DNA from: Tricholomella constricta
Lineage: Eukaryota > Basidiomycota > Agaricomycetes > Agaricales > Lyophyllaceae
Assembly: GCA_013368375.1 (NCBI GenBank)
Contig: JAACJP010000037.1
Coordinates: forward strand, 248,001-312,000
DNA length: 64,000 nt
Reading direction: 5' to 3'
Part shown: positions 23,858-36,145 of the stretch, one piece after another
How the letters are laid out: every line of letters begins with the position of its first letter
How positions within the stretch are numbered: position 1 is the first letter of the stretch
The notes under the pieces: model-generated
What the model saw: only the letters and a program-made list of their open reading frames with translations
Told to the model about the DNA's origin: nothing
The model's database searches: none
Translations under genes and position numbers: made by a program

Positions 23858-24090
23858 TGCGACAAGGACGTCGCAATGTGGAGGTGGGGCATATGGAGAC
23901 ATTGGCGACACTTCCGCATTAGGACAGATACACTGCGCATTCGGCATCGCATCACGCTTGGAGACGTTTCACGGTTTCCCATCGCGCCTAGGTACAGCTG
24001 GGGTGATTTAGGGTTGTGTGTTTGGTTTCTGAGCTTAGGTTCATGTTTGGATCGCGACGAGGACGTCGCTATTTGGGAGTTGGGCACATG
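23858..24090 (+). repeat. Imperfect internal repeat pair of the TRIM-like element
   Basis: A unit of about 38 bp at 23858-23895 recurs at 24053-24090, 195 bp on. Both share a GCGAC-AGGACGTCGC core and end in GGGCA-ATG. The second copy abuts and slightly overlaps the start of the 3' LTR. Confidence 0.6.
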
Positions 24091-24235
24091 CAGGCGTGCA
24101 TCATGGCCTCCACGAGGCATGGTCCGTGCGGCTTACAGAACTATAAATACATTGTGGTGTACCGTATATAGATCTATCCTACCATATCCAGTCTTTCCCA
24201 CCCTACCGTGAGACTTGCTGAGGTTAACCCCTCCA
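24089..24235 (+). repeat. 3' LTR of the TRIM-like element
   Basis: No mismatch to the 5' LTR found by eye over 147 bp. It is followed by GCGG, which also precedes the 5' LTR. Confidence 0.88.
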
Positions 24236-25256
24236 GCGGTGGATGTGATGCAACCCTTGATTTACATATGGTATGTCATCGGCTTCGGGGCAGGAAAGAT
24301 ACCTTGCCATAGGCTGGTTAAGGTGTATGCTTCAATCATGAGATGAAGGAGACAGTGAAAATGTTTACTTACAGGAAAATTCCCGAGAGGCATGTGAATG
24401 TCGACGGACAAGTTCTTGGTGAGGTCGATTACATGGATGGAGGAGAAAGACTTGGAATCATCTTCAGTGTCGGGAATAATACCCACACTATCTTTGCAAA
24501 GGAATATTGCTCGTGGCTCAAGTGGAGTCTGGGGTAAAGAGAAGATCTGTCGGATAGCTGGCAACTTTCCAGCCCCATACTCGATAGAAAAAATTCGCAA
24601 TTCGGATACTGATCTAATACTCTGAGCCAGTAACACTTTTTCCAGTGATCATGAGCCACACTCACTTGGGGTCAGCCTTGCTCTCGATTGCCACAGCGAT
24701 CAAATGACGTCCAAGCTCGTCAAAGTGGGCTCGCTGCCTTATCTTTCCAACGTGGAGACTGGAAAGTGGTATTTCTCCATCGCTGTCGCATAGTATAATT
24801 TGCTTTGCAGTCTTTGGCGTATAAAGCAAGACCAGCGATGTCGCAGGGATGACAGCTAGTATGGCGGCGGGTTCGACGGGTGTTTCTGCAGAAGACAGGA
24901 TGTATGGAATCGACCTTACAGCCCCGATAATACGGGGTGATTCTTCATTCCAGTTCCTCTCGACTCGGTAAGTGAGTTGCGCAATGCGACGGAGGTCATC
25001 GATGTTCAACTGGGATATATCGGTGCCCACAGGGCAAGCCAGGTTTCGACGTGTCTGAATCCTTTCCAAAACAGTAATCCAGAGATATCGCAAATTTACC
25101 AGCTTTCTGAAGGAAGAGCACACCTTTCAAAAGATCAGTATGTGTGTCTGAGTTGGTTGATGGGCAAAACTTCACAGATACGAAAGCCAAAACGTCGGCG
25201 AAGTCTAAATCGGCACAAATCTCGACCAGCAGGTCGATAGGGAAATCAGTGAACAT

Positions 25257-25853
25257 GTATCCTCGGCTATCGTGCCTGGATGTATATTTGGATGGTATGT
25301 CTGGAATAAGAGCGAAGTTGGGCGCCTGAGTCGATTTCCCGGACAGCCTGTAAACGTTTGAACCACGTTTGAACGTTGAACACTGGGTGGAACGTGTTGT
25401 CAGATTAGATTAGATTGAATAGTGCTTTTTTTTCGTGGATTATATGACTGGAAGCAGTACTACAGAGCTGCTTTGTCTAGCGTCTACCCTGACCTTGCCC
25501 TTTACCTATTGACTTGAATGTGCCATGCACATCAGCCAAATTAGCTCTCCTTCTCCCAGTCCAGTCCTTTTGTTTCATCGCAGCACTCTACTTATATCTA
25601 TATGACTGACACATTCGTAACTGCGGCACGACTGATCGAATGATTTTACGGGGGACCCATCGTGATTACAAGCAAGAAGATTACCAGCCTCAGAAACCGT
25701 CTCTCCTCGTCTCCTTCGTATGCCATCCAATTGTCTTTGGTTATGACGGATTGCCCTGAGATGCACGCGTACGGAGTATGATGTTACGGACGCCGCGGCT
25801 GCCCTGACATAGCAGTGGACTACTCTGGGTGGCTTCCCGACGCGCCGCCGCAG
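25257..25853. other. Spacer between tandem F-box paralogues
   Basis: Promoter side of paralogue A. A short run of ATTAGATTAG repeats near 25400-25420 has a counterpart upstream of paralogue B near 27605, so the duplication seems to have included promoter sequence. Confidence 0.5.
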
Positions 25854-27455
25854 TCATGCATAAGGGATGGTGAAAAGGTGCCCCTCTACGTGAGACACAT
25901 AAATTACCCCACGCCTGTCATCGATCGCGAGCGAGTAGATCTGCTTCAGACCAATGTAGAAGGGCAAGTCCAAATGGCGAACCTGGATATCTGGAGGGTC
26001 GGTGTTGTAATGGAGAAGGCGAATGTCGTAGGCATGTGGTGAAGAGTCTTGTTCAACCACACTAACAATGACAGAATAAAGACCGGAAGAGCTGGAAGCC
26101 AAGAGGAGTGAAGACTCTAGAGTCGGATACCATGCAACTGCCCCATCAAAGGCCTTCGCAACGCCAAAATCGCGCACGGAAGAATATTGAGTGTGTATCT
26201 CTTTGGCAGGCAAGAGATGCATTCTAGTGTACCCATCGCGCATGCCGTAATTCGCGTCAATTATCTCGTGAAATGTGATAGCATGTAACCCTTGGGGGGA
26301 GCACCTGAGTTCGGGCACGTCCATGAGGTATGAGCCTTGATCTTCTGGCGAGGCTACTTCCACTACCTGCATGATGCTCTCTTTGCCATCAATGAAGGAA
26401 CTGTTTGTCCATCTATCAGATTGAAGCGCGCCAAGAGACACACGGTAGATTTCAAAAGCTCCAATTCCTTCGGTGGTAATGAACGGTGTTCCATCAACAA
26501 CCGAACAGAAAAGGGAGTTCGGATCGCCTTGACTTGTCCGTTAGTCCTGCGGTTTGATGAAGAAGGTAAAGATGCCTCACGTTAGAATTCCAGCCGAAAG
26601 GCATCGATATATCGACGGAAAGGTTTTTGGTAAAGTTGATTGCATGGACGGATAGAGAAGAGTTGTCTTCTACCCAGGAAATGATACCCACAACATCTTT
26701 GCAGAGGAATATTGCTTGTGGTACCAGTGGAGTCAGAGGTAAGGAGAAGATCTGTCCGATAGTTGGTAACTTTCCAGGCCCATACTCGATAGAAAAAATT
26801 CGCAATTCAAATATCCTGGAAGATGGATGGATTGATACTCTGAGTCAATTTATATGAGCAGTACTCACCACCTGGGGCCCTCAATTGTCACAGCGATCAA
26901 ATGACGTCCAGGCTCGTCCAAGTGGGCTCGATGTTTTATCGTCCCAACATGGAGACTCGAAGGTGGTATTACCCCATCGCTATCGCATAGTATGATTCGC
27001 TGCGCATGTTTCGGCATATAAAGCAAGACGAGTGACGTTGCAGGGATGGCGGCTAGTATGGCGACCGGTTTGACGATATCTGTAACAGAAGACAGCTTGC
27101 AAGGAACGGATCTTATAGCACGAGTGATACGAGGGGACTCTTCGTTCCAGTTTCTCTCGACTCGGTAAGTAAGGCGCGCAATGCGACGGAGGTCATGGAT
27201 GTTGAGTTGGGATAGATCAGTGCCCACAGGGCAAGCCAGATCTCGACGTGTCTGAGTCCTTTTCAAAACAGTAATCCAAAGATATCGCAGATGCACAAGC
27301 TTTCTAAAGGAAGAGCACACCTGGAAAAAAAGGTCAGTATACGTGTCTGAGTTAGTTAGTGGGCACGACTTCACAGAGAGGAAAGCCAAAACGTCGGCCA
27401 AGTCCAGATAGGTGCATATCTCGAGAAGCAGGTCGGAAGGGAAATCGATGAACAT
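25854..27455 (-). CDS. F-box protein paralogue B
   Basis: Likely substrate receptor of an SCF ubiquitin ligase. The start at 27455 gives the F-box MFIDFPSDLLLEICTYLD. An intron with a CTAAC branch site follows LAFLS, then CSSFRKLVHLRYLWITVL completes the domain. Downstream are TYRVERNWNEESPRI, IPATSLVLLYMPK, FSIEYGPGKLPTIGQIFSL and FTKNLSVDISMPFG. The last exon (from about 26440) ends with SGLYSVIVSVVEQ and GVIYVSHVEGHLFTIPYA. The C-terminal two thirds consist of repeated short beta-type segments, which could form a propeller, but no WD/Kelch signature is clear. Exon borders between 26440 and 26865 were not fully resolved. It appears intact, unlike its sister copy. Confidence 0.75.
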
Positions 27456-29405
27456 TGACCCTCGGCGATTTAGTTGACCCTGAAGTGATTCTGCCCGATA
27501 CTGAGTACTGAGGAGTCAGGACTCGGGGAACGTGCAGAGACTCGGAGAAGCGTTCCAGTTTGCGACGTTGAGTGGTTGCCAACCACGGTCGCCTTGTTGC
27601 TGTAAAGATAAGATTAGATTGTGATGGACCTTTATTCAGTTTTCGGCCTCCCTGTGCTGCCGCTGCCCCCGTTCGCCCGCAGGTTGCACTCGATTCCCAA
27701 TATTAGAGTGCTCTACTTTGCAACGCCGCCTCCGGCGGATAAGCGTCCCCACGATCAAACCACTACGTCCTGCTTTTGCGTCAAGAGGGACTCCTCTACG
27801 ACTGGCTTTGCACTTCTCCCTCGATCTGACATCTCGGATGAATACGTACTGCCTTTTTGCGGAAAAATGGCCGAGTGCTACTCAATTGAGGCTGCCACAA
27901 ACATTTAAGCCCGCAAACAATGTTGTACTCGATCTCCATTGCGCCTCTAGCACCTGACACCGGTACATTTATCTGAAAGTCGTGGACGGTTTCTGAAAGA
28001 AAGACTTGTACCGTTTGCTATTCCACCTCTGAATCGCCCTCACCATAACCACTTCATCTGGAAAAGTGACATACCTCGCTTCTACTGAGATAAGGACCAT
28101 GCTCCCGACGAAGCGATGCCTCGCCTGACCGCCGTTGAAAACATCTGGATATCAGGCGACCATTCAATTGTCAGAAAGTCTCTACCGGCAGGAGATATGC
28201 AGGTAAGGTCCGCCAGGCGCTCTTCGGACGAAAACGTTGTCACTCAGCGACCTTTCTGCATTCGCGGACGCAGTCGTGACAAAGTGCCAAAACTCGTCTC
28301 CCGGTGTCTTATGGTATCAAATTGAAGGAGAAAGTACGAAAGATTGCCCCGGGTTTATGGAGCCGATGTCGACTTCGGGACTCCATCTTCATATCTGTGG
28401 TTGTTGAATTCAATAAAGTAGCCAGGAATGTTGAATCCAGTGGACGGTAAATCTTTTGAGTGGCCTTCGATAGAGTCAACTTTGAAACTTGAAATTTCAT
28501 GAAAGACGAGGGGAATGTGTCCGAAGTTTTGCCCTCTCTCCACAGCCCCTCTTGACAACACACGAGTACTATGCGCGGCGGCCGCCATGACAGAGAACCT
28601 TAAAAGAAATCGCTCATGATTTGTATGGCCCGTAGGTTGGCGATGCTTATATTGGTCACTTGATGCAATCTGTGGTTAGCCTCAGCCTTTGGACATCGGT
28701 TAATTAGTCTTTCTGTATGGCGCTTTGATTCAAATCTTCAGCGCGCCGTTGCATGGAGCTAGCGCGTTCCTGCATGTGATTGCCACAACGCGAGAGAGCC
28801 TGCCCTAAATCCATACAATCCCTTGGCGTTAAACTACCTTCATTGCAAATTCGCGCATCCATGCGCCTGTCTCCAGTCTACCCCACAAAATTGGACTCTG
28901 TATACTGGCAGCTCGCTCGATGTGAGCCATGAGGCATTTTAACTCGTTCTCCGGCTACGTTGGTCGCTCAAGTTCATCGGCCTTCAAAAGGCGGCATGGG
29001 AGTCGGTCTCGATGACAGAATGTAGGGGTAAGAGGGCCAGAGAACCTTGAGAGATATGGGCTCAAGTGGAGAACCACCGCAAGTCCACGTGGTCCATACG
29101 ATCAAGTGCTTCCAAGTTCGATCAGACTTTGCCCGCTCCAGCGGCGCTTGCGCGACCGACTGATGCTTCGCTGCGTTTGTGAGCTTTGCAAAAATCACAG
29201 TGTTCTTTCAGCATCATTCAGGAGATGCATTTCCTTGGGTGCTTGGGCCACATGGTCATCGGTTAGCTCTTCACTTCCCCACTCGTCCAGTCTCGTGGCT
29301 GAACGACACATGTTCTGTACTCAGGATCATGGAAGCTACTTTGGCTTTTAGTGGAATATAATACGCCTGCGTACCTCCAGTCTTTATCTCAACACATCTA
29401 CCAGG
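27456..29405. other. 2 kb stretch without a supported gene
   Basis: Short ORFs only. One ATG-initiated 77-codon frame on the minus strand (28588-28355) is the cleanest but has no recognisable motif. The right end contains the promoter of the FAD oxidase. Confidence 0.4.
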
Positions 29406-31853
29406 ATGCTGAGTCTTGTGGTAATTCTCAGCGCGTTAAGCTTCCTCCAACTCGGGGCAGGTATGTACACCGAAAAATATGATAGGCCAGCGCGCTTACA
29501 AGGGGTGCATTACAGCTGGACCTTACAACACCTTTGACGGTGATGGATTTCCTGCTTGCAACAACGTGGCCCAGGTCTATCGACCGTCGACGATCAGCGA
29601 AATTCAGGCCATTGTCAAGGACGCGAGCAGAAAGGGAACGCCTGTCAGGGCTAGTGGTGTAAGTTCACTTTCTCCTACTAATCCTAACTTGAACTTACTT
29701 CTGCGAATCGCAGAACGGACACATGTGGTGTAAGTCGCGAAGCGACGTTGTTGCAATCGTACAGTGACGGTAGTTTTCTAGATGACACCATGTGCTCTGA
29801 CGATCCCAACACAATCATCATCAAGACCGATGCCGTAAATCGTATCTCTGACCTTGTGCTGAAAGACGGCGTAGGTAGCGTCGTTGTCGAGGCCGGTGTG
29901 ACCTTCCCACAAGTGTAGGCAAAGTCCCACCTTTGCCAATTCACGTCTAACCGTTCCTCAGCGCGGAATGGCTCCACGAAAGGGGGGCTTCCCTTGGTTA
30001 TACGCTCGGTAGGTCTCCCTTCATGCTGTCGAGCTTCATCCTGAATTTTGCGTCGCTTGTTAGTAAATTGGAATATCACGATCGGTACGCCGTCTATCCA
30101 AGGCCGTAAAATGGGCATAACACTGAATTTCGACTTGCAGCTGGTGCCATGGCGATGGGCGCTCATCGTTCGTCTCTCCGTGAGCATTCTCAGGCATCGA
30201 GCGCTGCTTTGGCTTTCGATATCATCAACGGAAACGGTATGTGACATTTGGAGGTCGTCTGATCATAGTGTTGATTTGAGATAGGCGACCTCGTGCATAT
30301 CGACAAGGATGAAACGAGCGACACTTGGCTTTCTGCTACCACCTCGCTTGGACTCCTCGGTGTCATTGCTCGCGTGAAAATGGAAGTATTGGCCGATTTC
30401 AAAGTTTACGCAAATCAGATTACTCTCAATGAAGCCGAAGTCTTGAACGGAGATATCTATGCTCAGATTTCGCCGTATGTCACTGCCAACTACTGGGTAC
30501 GTCGTTCGACTTATATACTGTGACATTTATTCACATTGAATTCTTAGTGGTGGCCAGGTCAGATTTGTCGTGCTACCCTGTCATTGTACTGAATCTTGGA
30601 TCTTTCGGTTTGCTCTAGGACCAAAGAAATTTCACCTGAGGACCTACGGTGTCGTCCCCATCACAAAGTCTGGCAACGCATTCCAGGTATGGTAATATCT
30701 GTCATTGTATGTGTTACTCTTATTTATTGCCCCCCAAGAACACATTCTCCGTTACGGAACTCGAAGGAAAGCTTGCTTTGGGTCTTCTTAACGGCGGTCA
30801 AAATGCGAGCCTGCCCAATTTCATCACTGAGGGTATATTTTACGCCCTGTGGAGGACTCCCAACTTCCATGGTAAGTCTCTTAAACGTTTCTTCTAGTCT
30901 TTGCTGACCTCGATCGCAGACAAGAAGACAAATCTGCCCCTTCTTTCCTGGCCCGTTCATGGCTATGCATACGACGTGCTCATTGGTGGTCTTTACCCCG
31001 ATCAGAAGCCTGAATGGGAGTATAACCTTCGCGGGAAGACCCTCGAGTTAGCGGTCCCTGTAACTCAAGCCAACGCATTGCTCAAGCGTGTCCGTCAACT
31101 TTTCGACCAGGCCGCGAAGGATGGGAAGCCAGTGACGTCAACCTACCGCAGGTAAAGATCTCACGCATAGTAGTCCCTGTTTGTGGTCCCTCTGATCGTT
31201 TGGGCCGACAGCGGGATCAACATCAAGGTATTACAGGCTCGGTAGAATCGGCTCCGAGTCGGCGCTGATAGGTCTTTTCAGTTCGGCAAACCGTATGACA
31301 GTTTCCTGGGACAGACTACTGAGAGAGTGGGAAATAGGACAGCGGATTGGTCAAAGGTGAGTCACCCAAGAACATGATTGAGGATAAGTGCTGCGCTGAA
31401 CCACATGACAGGGCGCTATGATGTTCGACTTCCCTTCTTTCTTGCCGACTACTGGCGACCATCATCGCTACAATGAGGAATGGTGGGTTTACATCGGCCG
31501 CACGACTTCCTTGAGAATTTATTTTGATGATTGTGAACCAGGTACGGTATGCTCGCCAAAACCCTGATCGATGAGGTGAGTACTCTGAACGCAAACTATA
31601 GTTTGACATATCACTGATACCCGACGACGTAGTTCCCTGTGCGACCCCATTGGACCAAGAATACTCGTGATGTTTTCAGGCAATCCCTGAAGAACCTCGA
31701 TCCAGACGTGCGTAAACTTTCGTGATGCCTGCTCGCGTTTTATTGATGATTGGCTACTTGCAGAGCTTGCAAAGGTTCGCCAAGGTCCGTGAACAGTTCG
31801 ACCCCAAGAAGACCTTCAGAAGCGTTGTTGGAGAGATTCTCGGTGTTGTCTAA
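29406..31853 (+). CDS. Secreted FAD-linked oxidase (PCMH fold, ALO-like C-terminus)
   Basis: Flavoprotein oxidase of the vanillyl-alcohol-oxidase superfamily, related to sugar-lactone oxidases. The start at 29406 gives a signal peptide (MLSLVVILSALSFLQL). The PCMH FAD-binding domain shows VYRPSTISEIQAIVKDAS, PVRASGNGHMWYD, GSVVVEAGVTFPQVAEWL and an AMAMGAHRSSL loop. The C-terminal half has the D-arabinono-lactone-oxidase-like pattern (HGYAYDVLIGGLYPDQ, MMFDFPSFLPTT) and ends FDPKKTFRSVVGEILGVV. About twelve small introns occur, including a very short exon encoding NGHMW. The substrate is unknown; a role in secondary metabolism or lignocellulose redox chemistry is possible but only inferred. 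Confidence 0.85.
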
Positions 31854-32142
31854 GGGTATTCCATGTCGTAGCCTCGAAGGTTGATCGTGATCCTACTTGC
31901 TACGCTGAGATTTACGGAAGTTCACGTGGATCTTCTCTGACCCTAAATATACGCGTGTTGATTTGATACTTGCGGATGTGCTTAAACCTTTTATGCAATC
32001 GTGAGCTGGAGGAAACATAGGAGGGAATTCTCCCCGGCGAGGTCTTTGATTGTTATCCGGTAGCCGACGATGCATTTGTATGTGTGTGCTTATCAACGTG
32101 GCTATTGACAAACAATGCGTTGTGTAATCTCGTTCCGCGACT

Positions 32143-32843
32143 ATGATCAGGTTCATTCTGGTACAGGTGAATCTTTCCAGCTAGCCCAGCATATACACTG
32201 GATTCAAAGCTGAGTGAACCCGTAGAATAGACAAGGAAAAACCAGACTGTCCAAATGGTATGTTCCGTATGATGACGATGAGAAGGTACAGTCACACAGA
32301 GGGCTTCTGCTTCATAGTTGAATCGCTGAACGTCTATCCAGGTTCGGCTTCGTGGTGAAGTGCACCGACTTGTAGCTCCTCGGGATCAGAAATATCAGTC
32401 TAATTTCGTCGAGGTACGCAGCAATCCAAGGCTCTATACATATCCGGGTTTAACCAAGGCCTCGTCAGTTCCGTAACTACAAAGTCGTATATCGACGCTA
32501 CGCAGGACTTTTCTTCTGTCTATGTGTAGACGCCAACGACAATGAATTGGCATACCTCGAAGCTATCCACCTCTTTGTTGAGGTTCTGGGTGTGTTCGCT
32601 TTTTCTAACACGTCATTTACGTTGCTCATTGTCAAATAAGACTCTTTCTTCGACAATGTTTGCGAGCTTGACCTCGTTTTCAATTTTTATAAGGTATTTT
32701 ACTGGTTTACCAATCATCTCGTTCTCACTGACAGGTCAAAGGTTTATGCCATACTCGACGAGATCTTTCTTGCTGGTGAGATTGAGGAGACAAGTAAAGA
32801 TGTGGTGCTGTCACGGTTAGAGGAACTGGAAAAGCTTGAATAA
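32143..32843 (+). CDS. APS2: AP-2 complex subunit sigma
   Basis: Small subunit of the clathrin adaptor AP-2 at the plasma membrane, used in endocytosis. Six exons (32143-32166, 32226-32285, 32342-32413, 32469-32589, 32641-32693, 32742-32843) join in phase to 143 aa, the usual family length. It starts [20 protein letters not shown] and contains [52 protein letters not shown] and [20 protein letters not shown], ending in LEELEKLE. Exon 1 is just 24 nt. No single ORF longer than about 40 codons covers it, so it is easily missed. Confidence 0.95.
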
Positions 32844-34819
32844 TCGTTGGAGTGAGTGCGCTGCTTTTTAAGGTCCTCTTATATCTATTCTTATATTTTT
32901 TTCAACAGTATATATTCCGGCTCCTCCACACCACCGTCATGACGCTGTAATATTGATACCTTTTGATTTTACGCTGATACCATCTCCACTGCGCTTCCAT
33001 TCAGTCTCTTAAACCTCGATGAGATGTGGTGCGCTCTCACACGTTGAAATGCAACGGCGAAAATGTCATACAGCGCCCCGCGCATTTTTCCGATGTACGC
33101 ACGACCATTCCACGGATGTCCAGATGCCTGTTTTCACCCGCTCTTCAGTCACAGTGGAGTACACTCCGATGAGAAAGGTGTCGGACAAGCTGCTTGTCAC
33201 CTGTTTGTAATCCGACTTTCTACCGCGACCTTCGAAGCATTCTGAGCAGCTCCATTCAACAACATTTTGGCCGCTGTTTCCCATCCTGGCTGTAAGATGC
33301 CTTCCACACAGCTGTGGTTCCAGTTTTGGAAAGTTCGAGTCGCCCCAAAAGGACATACCGTCTTCTTTCTTCCTGCGATCAATGGCGATAACCACATCTT
33401 CGCGTCAGACGCAATTAAGAGGTGCGAAAACTCGGCGATTGTTGTTGAATTCCGATACCCTGACAGTTTTTGAATGACCTACACTAAAATGTATATCCTT
33501 TTGTGTCCCAAACAAAATGAATTCGGCTTGAATTTATTGCCCTCGCCGCGGAATCAATAACATGCAAGGTGAGGTAAAGGACCCTTGTAAGCACCCTTAC
33601 CCGTCAACTGGCACCGAGCTCGATGAAGTCGCAGGGCCCTGGGAAGATTGACCTTTTCAAAGTCAGGATAATCACCGGACGATCGTGCAGTTAGTCGCGG
33701 GTAGCCACAAGGAGCCTCTGTATGACACTGACAATTGTCAGCATTCCGATCTATCAAAAGACCTTCCTGTGAGTGATTTGACGCAAACGACTCCCATGAA
33801 GATAGCTCAGCCAAAAGATAGCTCAACCACGCTTCAACGAGCCCATCTTACGGCTCAGGGTGAACATGAAACAATTTCGGACTGTCGAGGAACCTCGCTT
33901 TTGCTCCAAGGTTCACTTGGCCATTTCCCCAAACGGCTGGATCTTCGCGCCCTGCACGCGAAAGAACAGATCGAAGTCTGACGAAATCGTGACACACCCA
34001 GCCTATTTCTCCTTCAAGGCTTCGCGAGCTACGTGTCAATGCCTCGGCACAAGTAACTGCAATACCCAGGAACTCGCTCCCGAGGGGACCCCTAACGGTA
34101 TGCATATCGCCACAACGGACGCCTCTCTGCACGATGCTCACAAGCCTTGGGGCCTGGAGTCGTCAAGGTGTTGCTCTCCGACTGTGCCGATCCCGGCAAC
34201 CCCGAAAACACGCGAGGGGCACATGGAAGCCACGTGGGGCTCCGAAGGAGGAAAAGCCTACCCTTCCCACCGGCCTGGACATCCAAGTTGCTAGGTCGCA
34301 CTCATGGGGGAGAGCAGACGATGCGTGGTTGGACGATGTGGAAGAAGTACTTGTTGCAAGCTGGGAGCTGGGGTTGCGAGCCCAACGACAATGACTAATT
34401 CGGAGATGCCCCCCTGATTCCGAAATGCCCCCGTTGTGAAGTTTCCACGACTCTGATGCCCCGCATAAATAGGCCTCGAGAAGCGGCAGTCTATTTCACT
34501 TGTTATTTTTTTTTTCTTCTCTTAAAGTTGATTTGGTGCTTCGTTTAATCGACGCTCTGTTTATTTTCCTTGCGCTGTAGACACGTCAGCGTCATTTTCT
34601 GTGGTGCGTGTTTTTTTTCTTCTTAGTCAAGTACGGGACGCCCAGGAGATTAACATGCATGTGCAAAAATTTGTCTTGGCTATTCCAGCTGGTGAAAGCT
34701 TGGTCCATCCGCTCCTTCATATCCACTCTCCTCGACGGGAGGTTGTGAGTACCAGTCGTCCATCTACGTCTCCCGCCGCCACGGCTCAGTTATTTCTTCG
34801 AGGTTATGCTGCGGTGTAT
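32844..34819. other. 2 kb stretch without a supported gene
   Basis: Several short ORFs (for example an ATG-initiated 58-codon frame near 33297 and frames at 33700-34400) lack known motifs. An imperfect repeat of ATTCC/GGA-ATGCCCCC occurs near 34400-34430. It could hold decayed sequence; nothing specific can be named. Confidence 0.4.
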
Positions 34820-36145
34820 ATGGAACTGACACTGGAGGCTTATCGCAACATTGTCAAACACCTTGGGAACCGCGCCGACATTGCCACTCTGTGCAGGGTC
34901 TCAAAGGGATTTCAGTATGTTTGCGAACGTGCGCTCTACAACACGCTTTACATGCGCGATGTCCGAGATACCATATCGCTCTGCACCACTCTCGCTGGCC
35001 AACCCCGACTGTCTGTCCTGGTCGATGCCCTTACGATATATCTATCGGATGACGAGAATGATAGTGATGAGGATGGCGACCGCAGCGCCGCCAGCAATAC
35101 GGAGCCACTGCCCCTCCCCGATGCCTACTGGCCTTCGATCGCGAACGCGTTGCAGAAAACGACACGGCTCCGCTATTTGAACATCCACATCAACAATAAC
35201 TCGGACAAGGGCACAGCCTGGATTTTCGACAAAAGCACGTTTCGCCTCCGGCGCTTCCATTGCGACCTCGACTGGGACCACCATCTTGTCGCGTTCTTGA
35301 ACACCCAGACCGACCTCGACGATCTCTACATTATAGACTATAATGAAGCTGGCTCCGCCACGCCCACGAATATTGTACCCTCGCCCTTGCCGTCGCCGTC
35401 GCCCTCGCTGCTGCTCGATACCCACGCTCTCCCTAATCTCTCGACACTGGAATGCACATTCTCCGAAGCGGCGATCGCCATCGTCCCGGGACGTCCCATC
35501 ACGCACCTCAAAACGTGCTTCTCCCGTTCCGAACTCTCCGAGAAGCGCGCGGAGATGGCGCTCCTCTTTGACAAGATCAAACTCTCGACGCGCCCGCTGC
35601 GCTCCCTGGACATCGCGGACTCGACGTACAGCGAAACCTTCTCCATGGAGCTCCTCTCGTACATCGTCCGCACCAGCGCGACCACCAGCGAGCTGCGCTA
35701 CGTTGGCACGCTCGTCCTGCCCATACTCGGCAAAGAGGTGCGCGTTGACGTCTTCTTATACGGGACTAGCAGCGGCCCTTGCTGACGACCCTGTTTTTAT
35801 TTTTTTCCATCTGTGGGGCCCCTACCCAACCCCTACCTGCTTATTGCTCATTGCACCCTTTTTTTTCGCGGCTACTACTACTGCTACTAGCGCCTGCAGT
35901 TCTACGGGCTTCTGATGCGGCTGCCGCGGGTGCAGTGCGTGGAAGTGGAGGTGTCGGAGTGGGTGCCAGCGCCGGACTCGCCGCCTGCGTTCCGCGCGCT
36001 GGCGGGCGAGATGCGGTTGTATAGCCCGACTGCGAAGCGCGTGGTGTTTGTCAATGACTTTGACCGGACGGTGGTCACGGCCGTGGATGGGGTGTGTAGG
36101 ATGGACGTGGACGTTAGCATCGATATGTTGTGGAGGGAGACGTAG
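34820..36145 (+). CDS. F-box-like protein
   Basis: Two exons (34820-35737, 35900-36145) give 387 aa. The N-terminus ELTLEAYRNIVKHLGNRADI followed by TLCRVSKGFQYVCERALY is the F-box-like module common in agaricomycete F-box expansions. An acidic insert (DDENDSDEDGD) and irregular leucine-rich segments follow. The last exon has QCVEVEVSEWVPAPDSPPAF. The intron is unusually long (162 nt) and pyrimidine-rich. An upstream in-frame ATG at 34655 would add about 55 residues. It shares layout with the gene at 15935. Confidence 0.72.

Larger units (their letters stand above)
23439..24235 (+). mobile_element. TRIM-like non-autonomous LTR element inserted in an F-box gene
   Basis: Two identical 147-bp direct repeats, each starting TGCAGGCG and ending CCCCTCCA (TG...CA), flank a 503-bp interior. 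Flanks carry GCGG on both sides (possibly AGCGG counting the shared terminal A), a likely target-site duplication. Each LTR has a TATAAATA box in plus orientation. Right after the 5' LTR is TTTGGTGACGACAG, with the TGG start expected of a tRNA primer-binding site; the sequence before the 3' LTR (TTGGGAGTTGGGCACA) is only weakly purine-rich. The interior lacks gag/pol motifs. These features fit a terminal-repeat retrotransposon in miniature. Which autonomous element mobilises it is unknown. Confidence 0.85.
22844..25256 (-). pseudogene. F-box protein paralogue A, split by an LTR mini-element
   Basis: Same gene family as the neighbour at 25854-27455. The N-terminal half (25256 downward) has the F-box MFTDFPIDLLVEICADLD, then CSSFRKLVNLRYLWITVL after an intron, TYRVERNWNEESPRI and SSLHVGKI. 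A middle part carries FSIEYGAGKLPAIRQIFSL. The C-terminal part resumes at 23438 and ends with GVIYLSHVEGHLLTLPYA at 22844. Between them, at 23439-24235, sits a 797-bp element with identical direct terminal repeats, interrupting the coding region. The gene is therefore unlikely to give a full product, although its arms are barely decayed, consistent with a recent insertion. Confidence 0.8.

Noticed and set aside
33685..34398. Overlapping plus-strand ORFs
   Set aside because: No start context, no motif, and frames differ without good splice sites between them.
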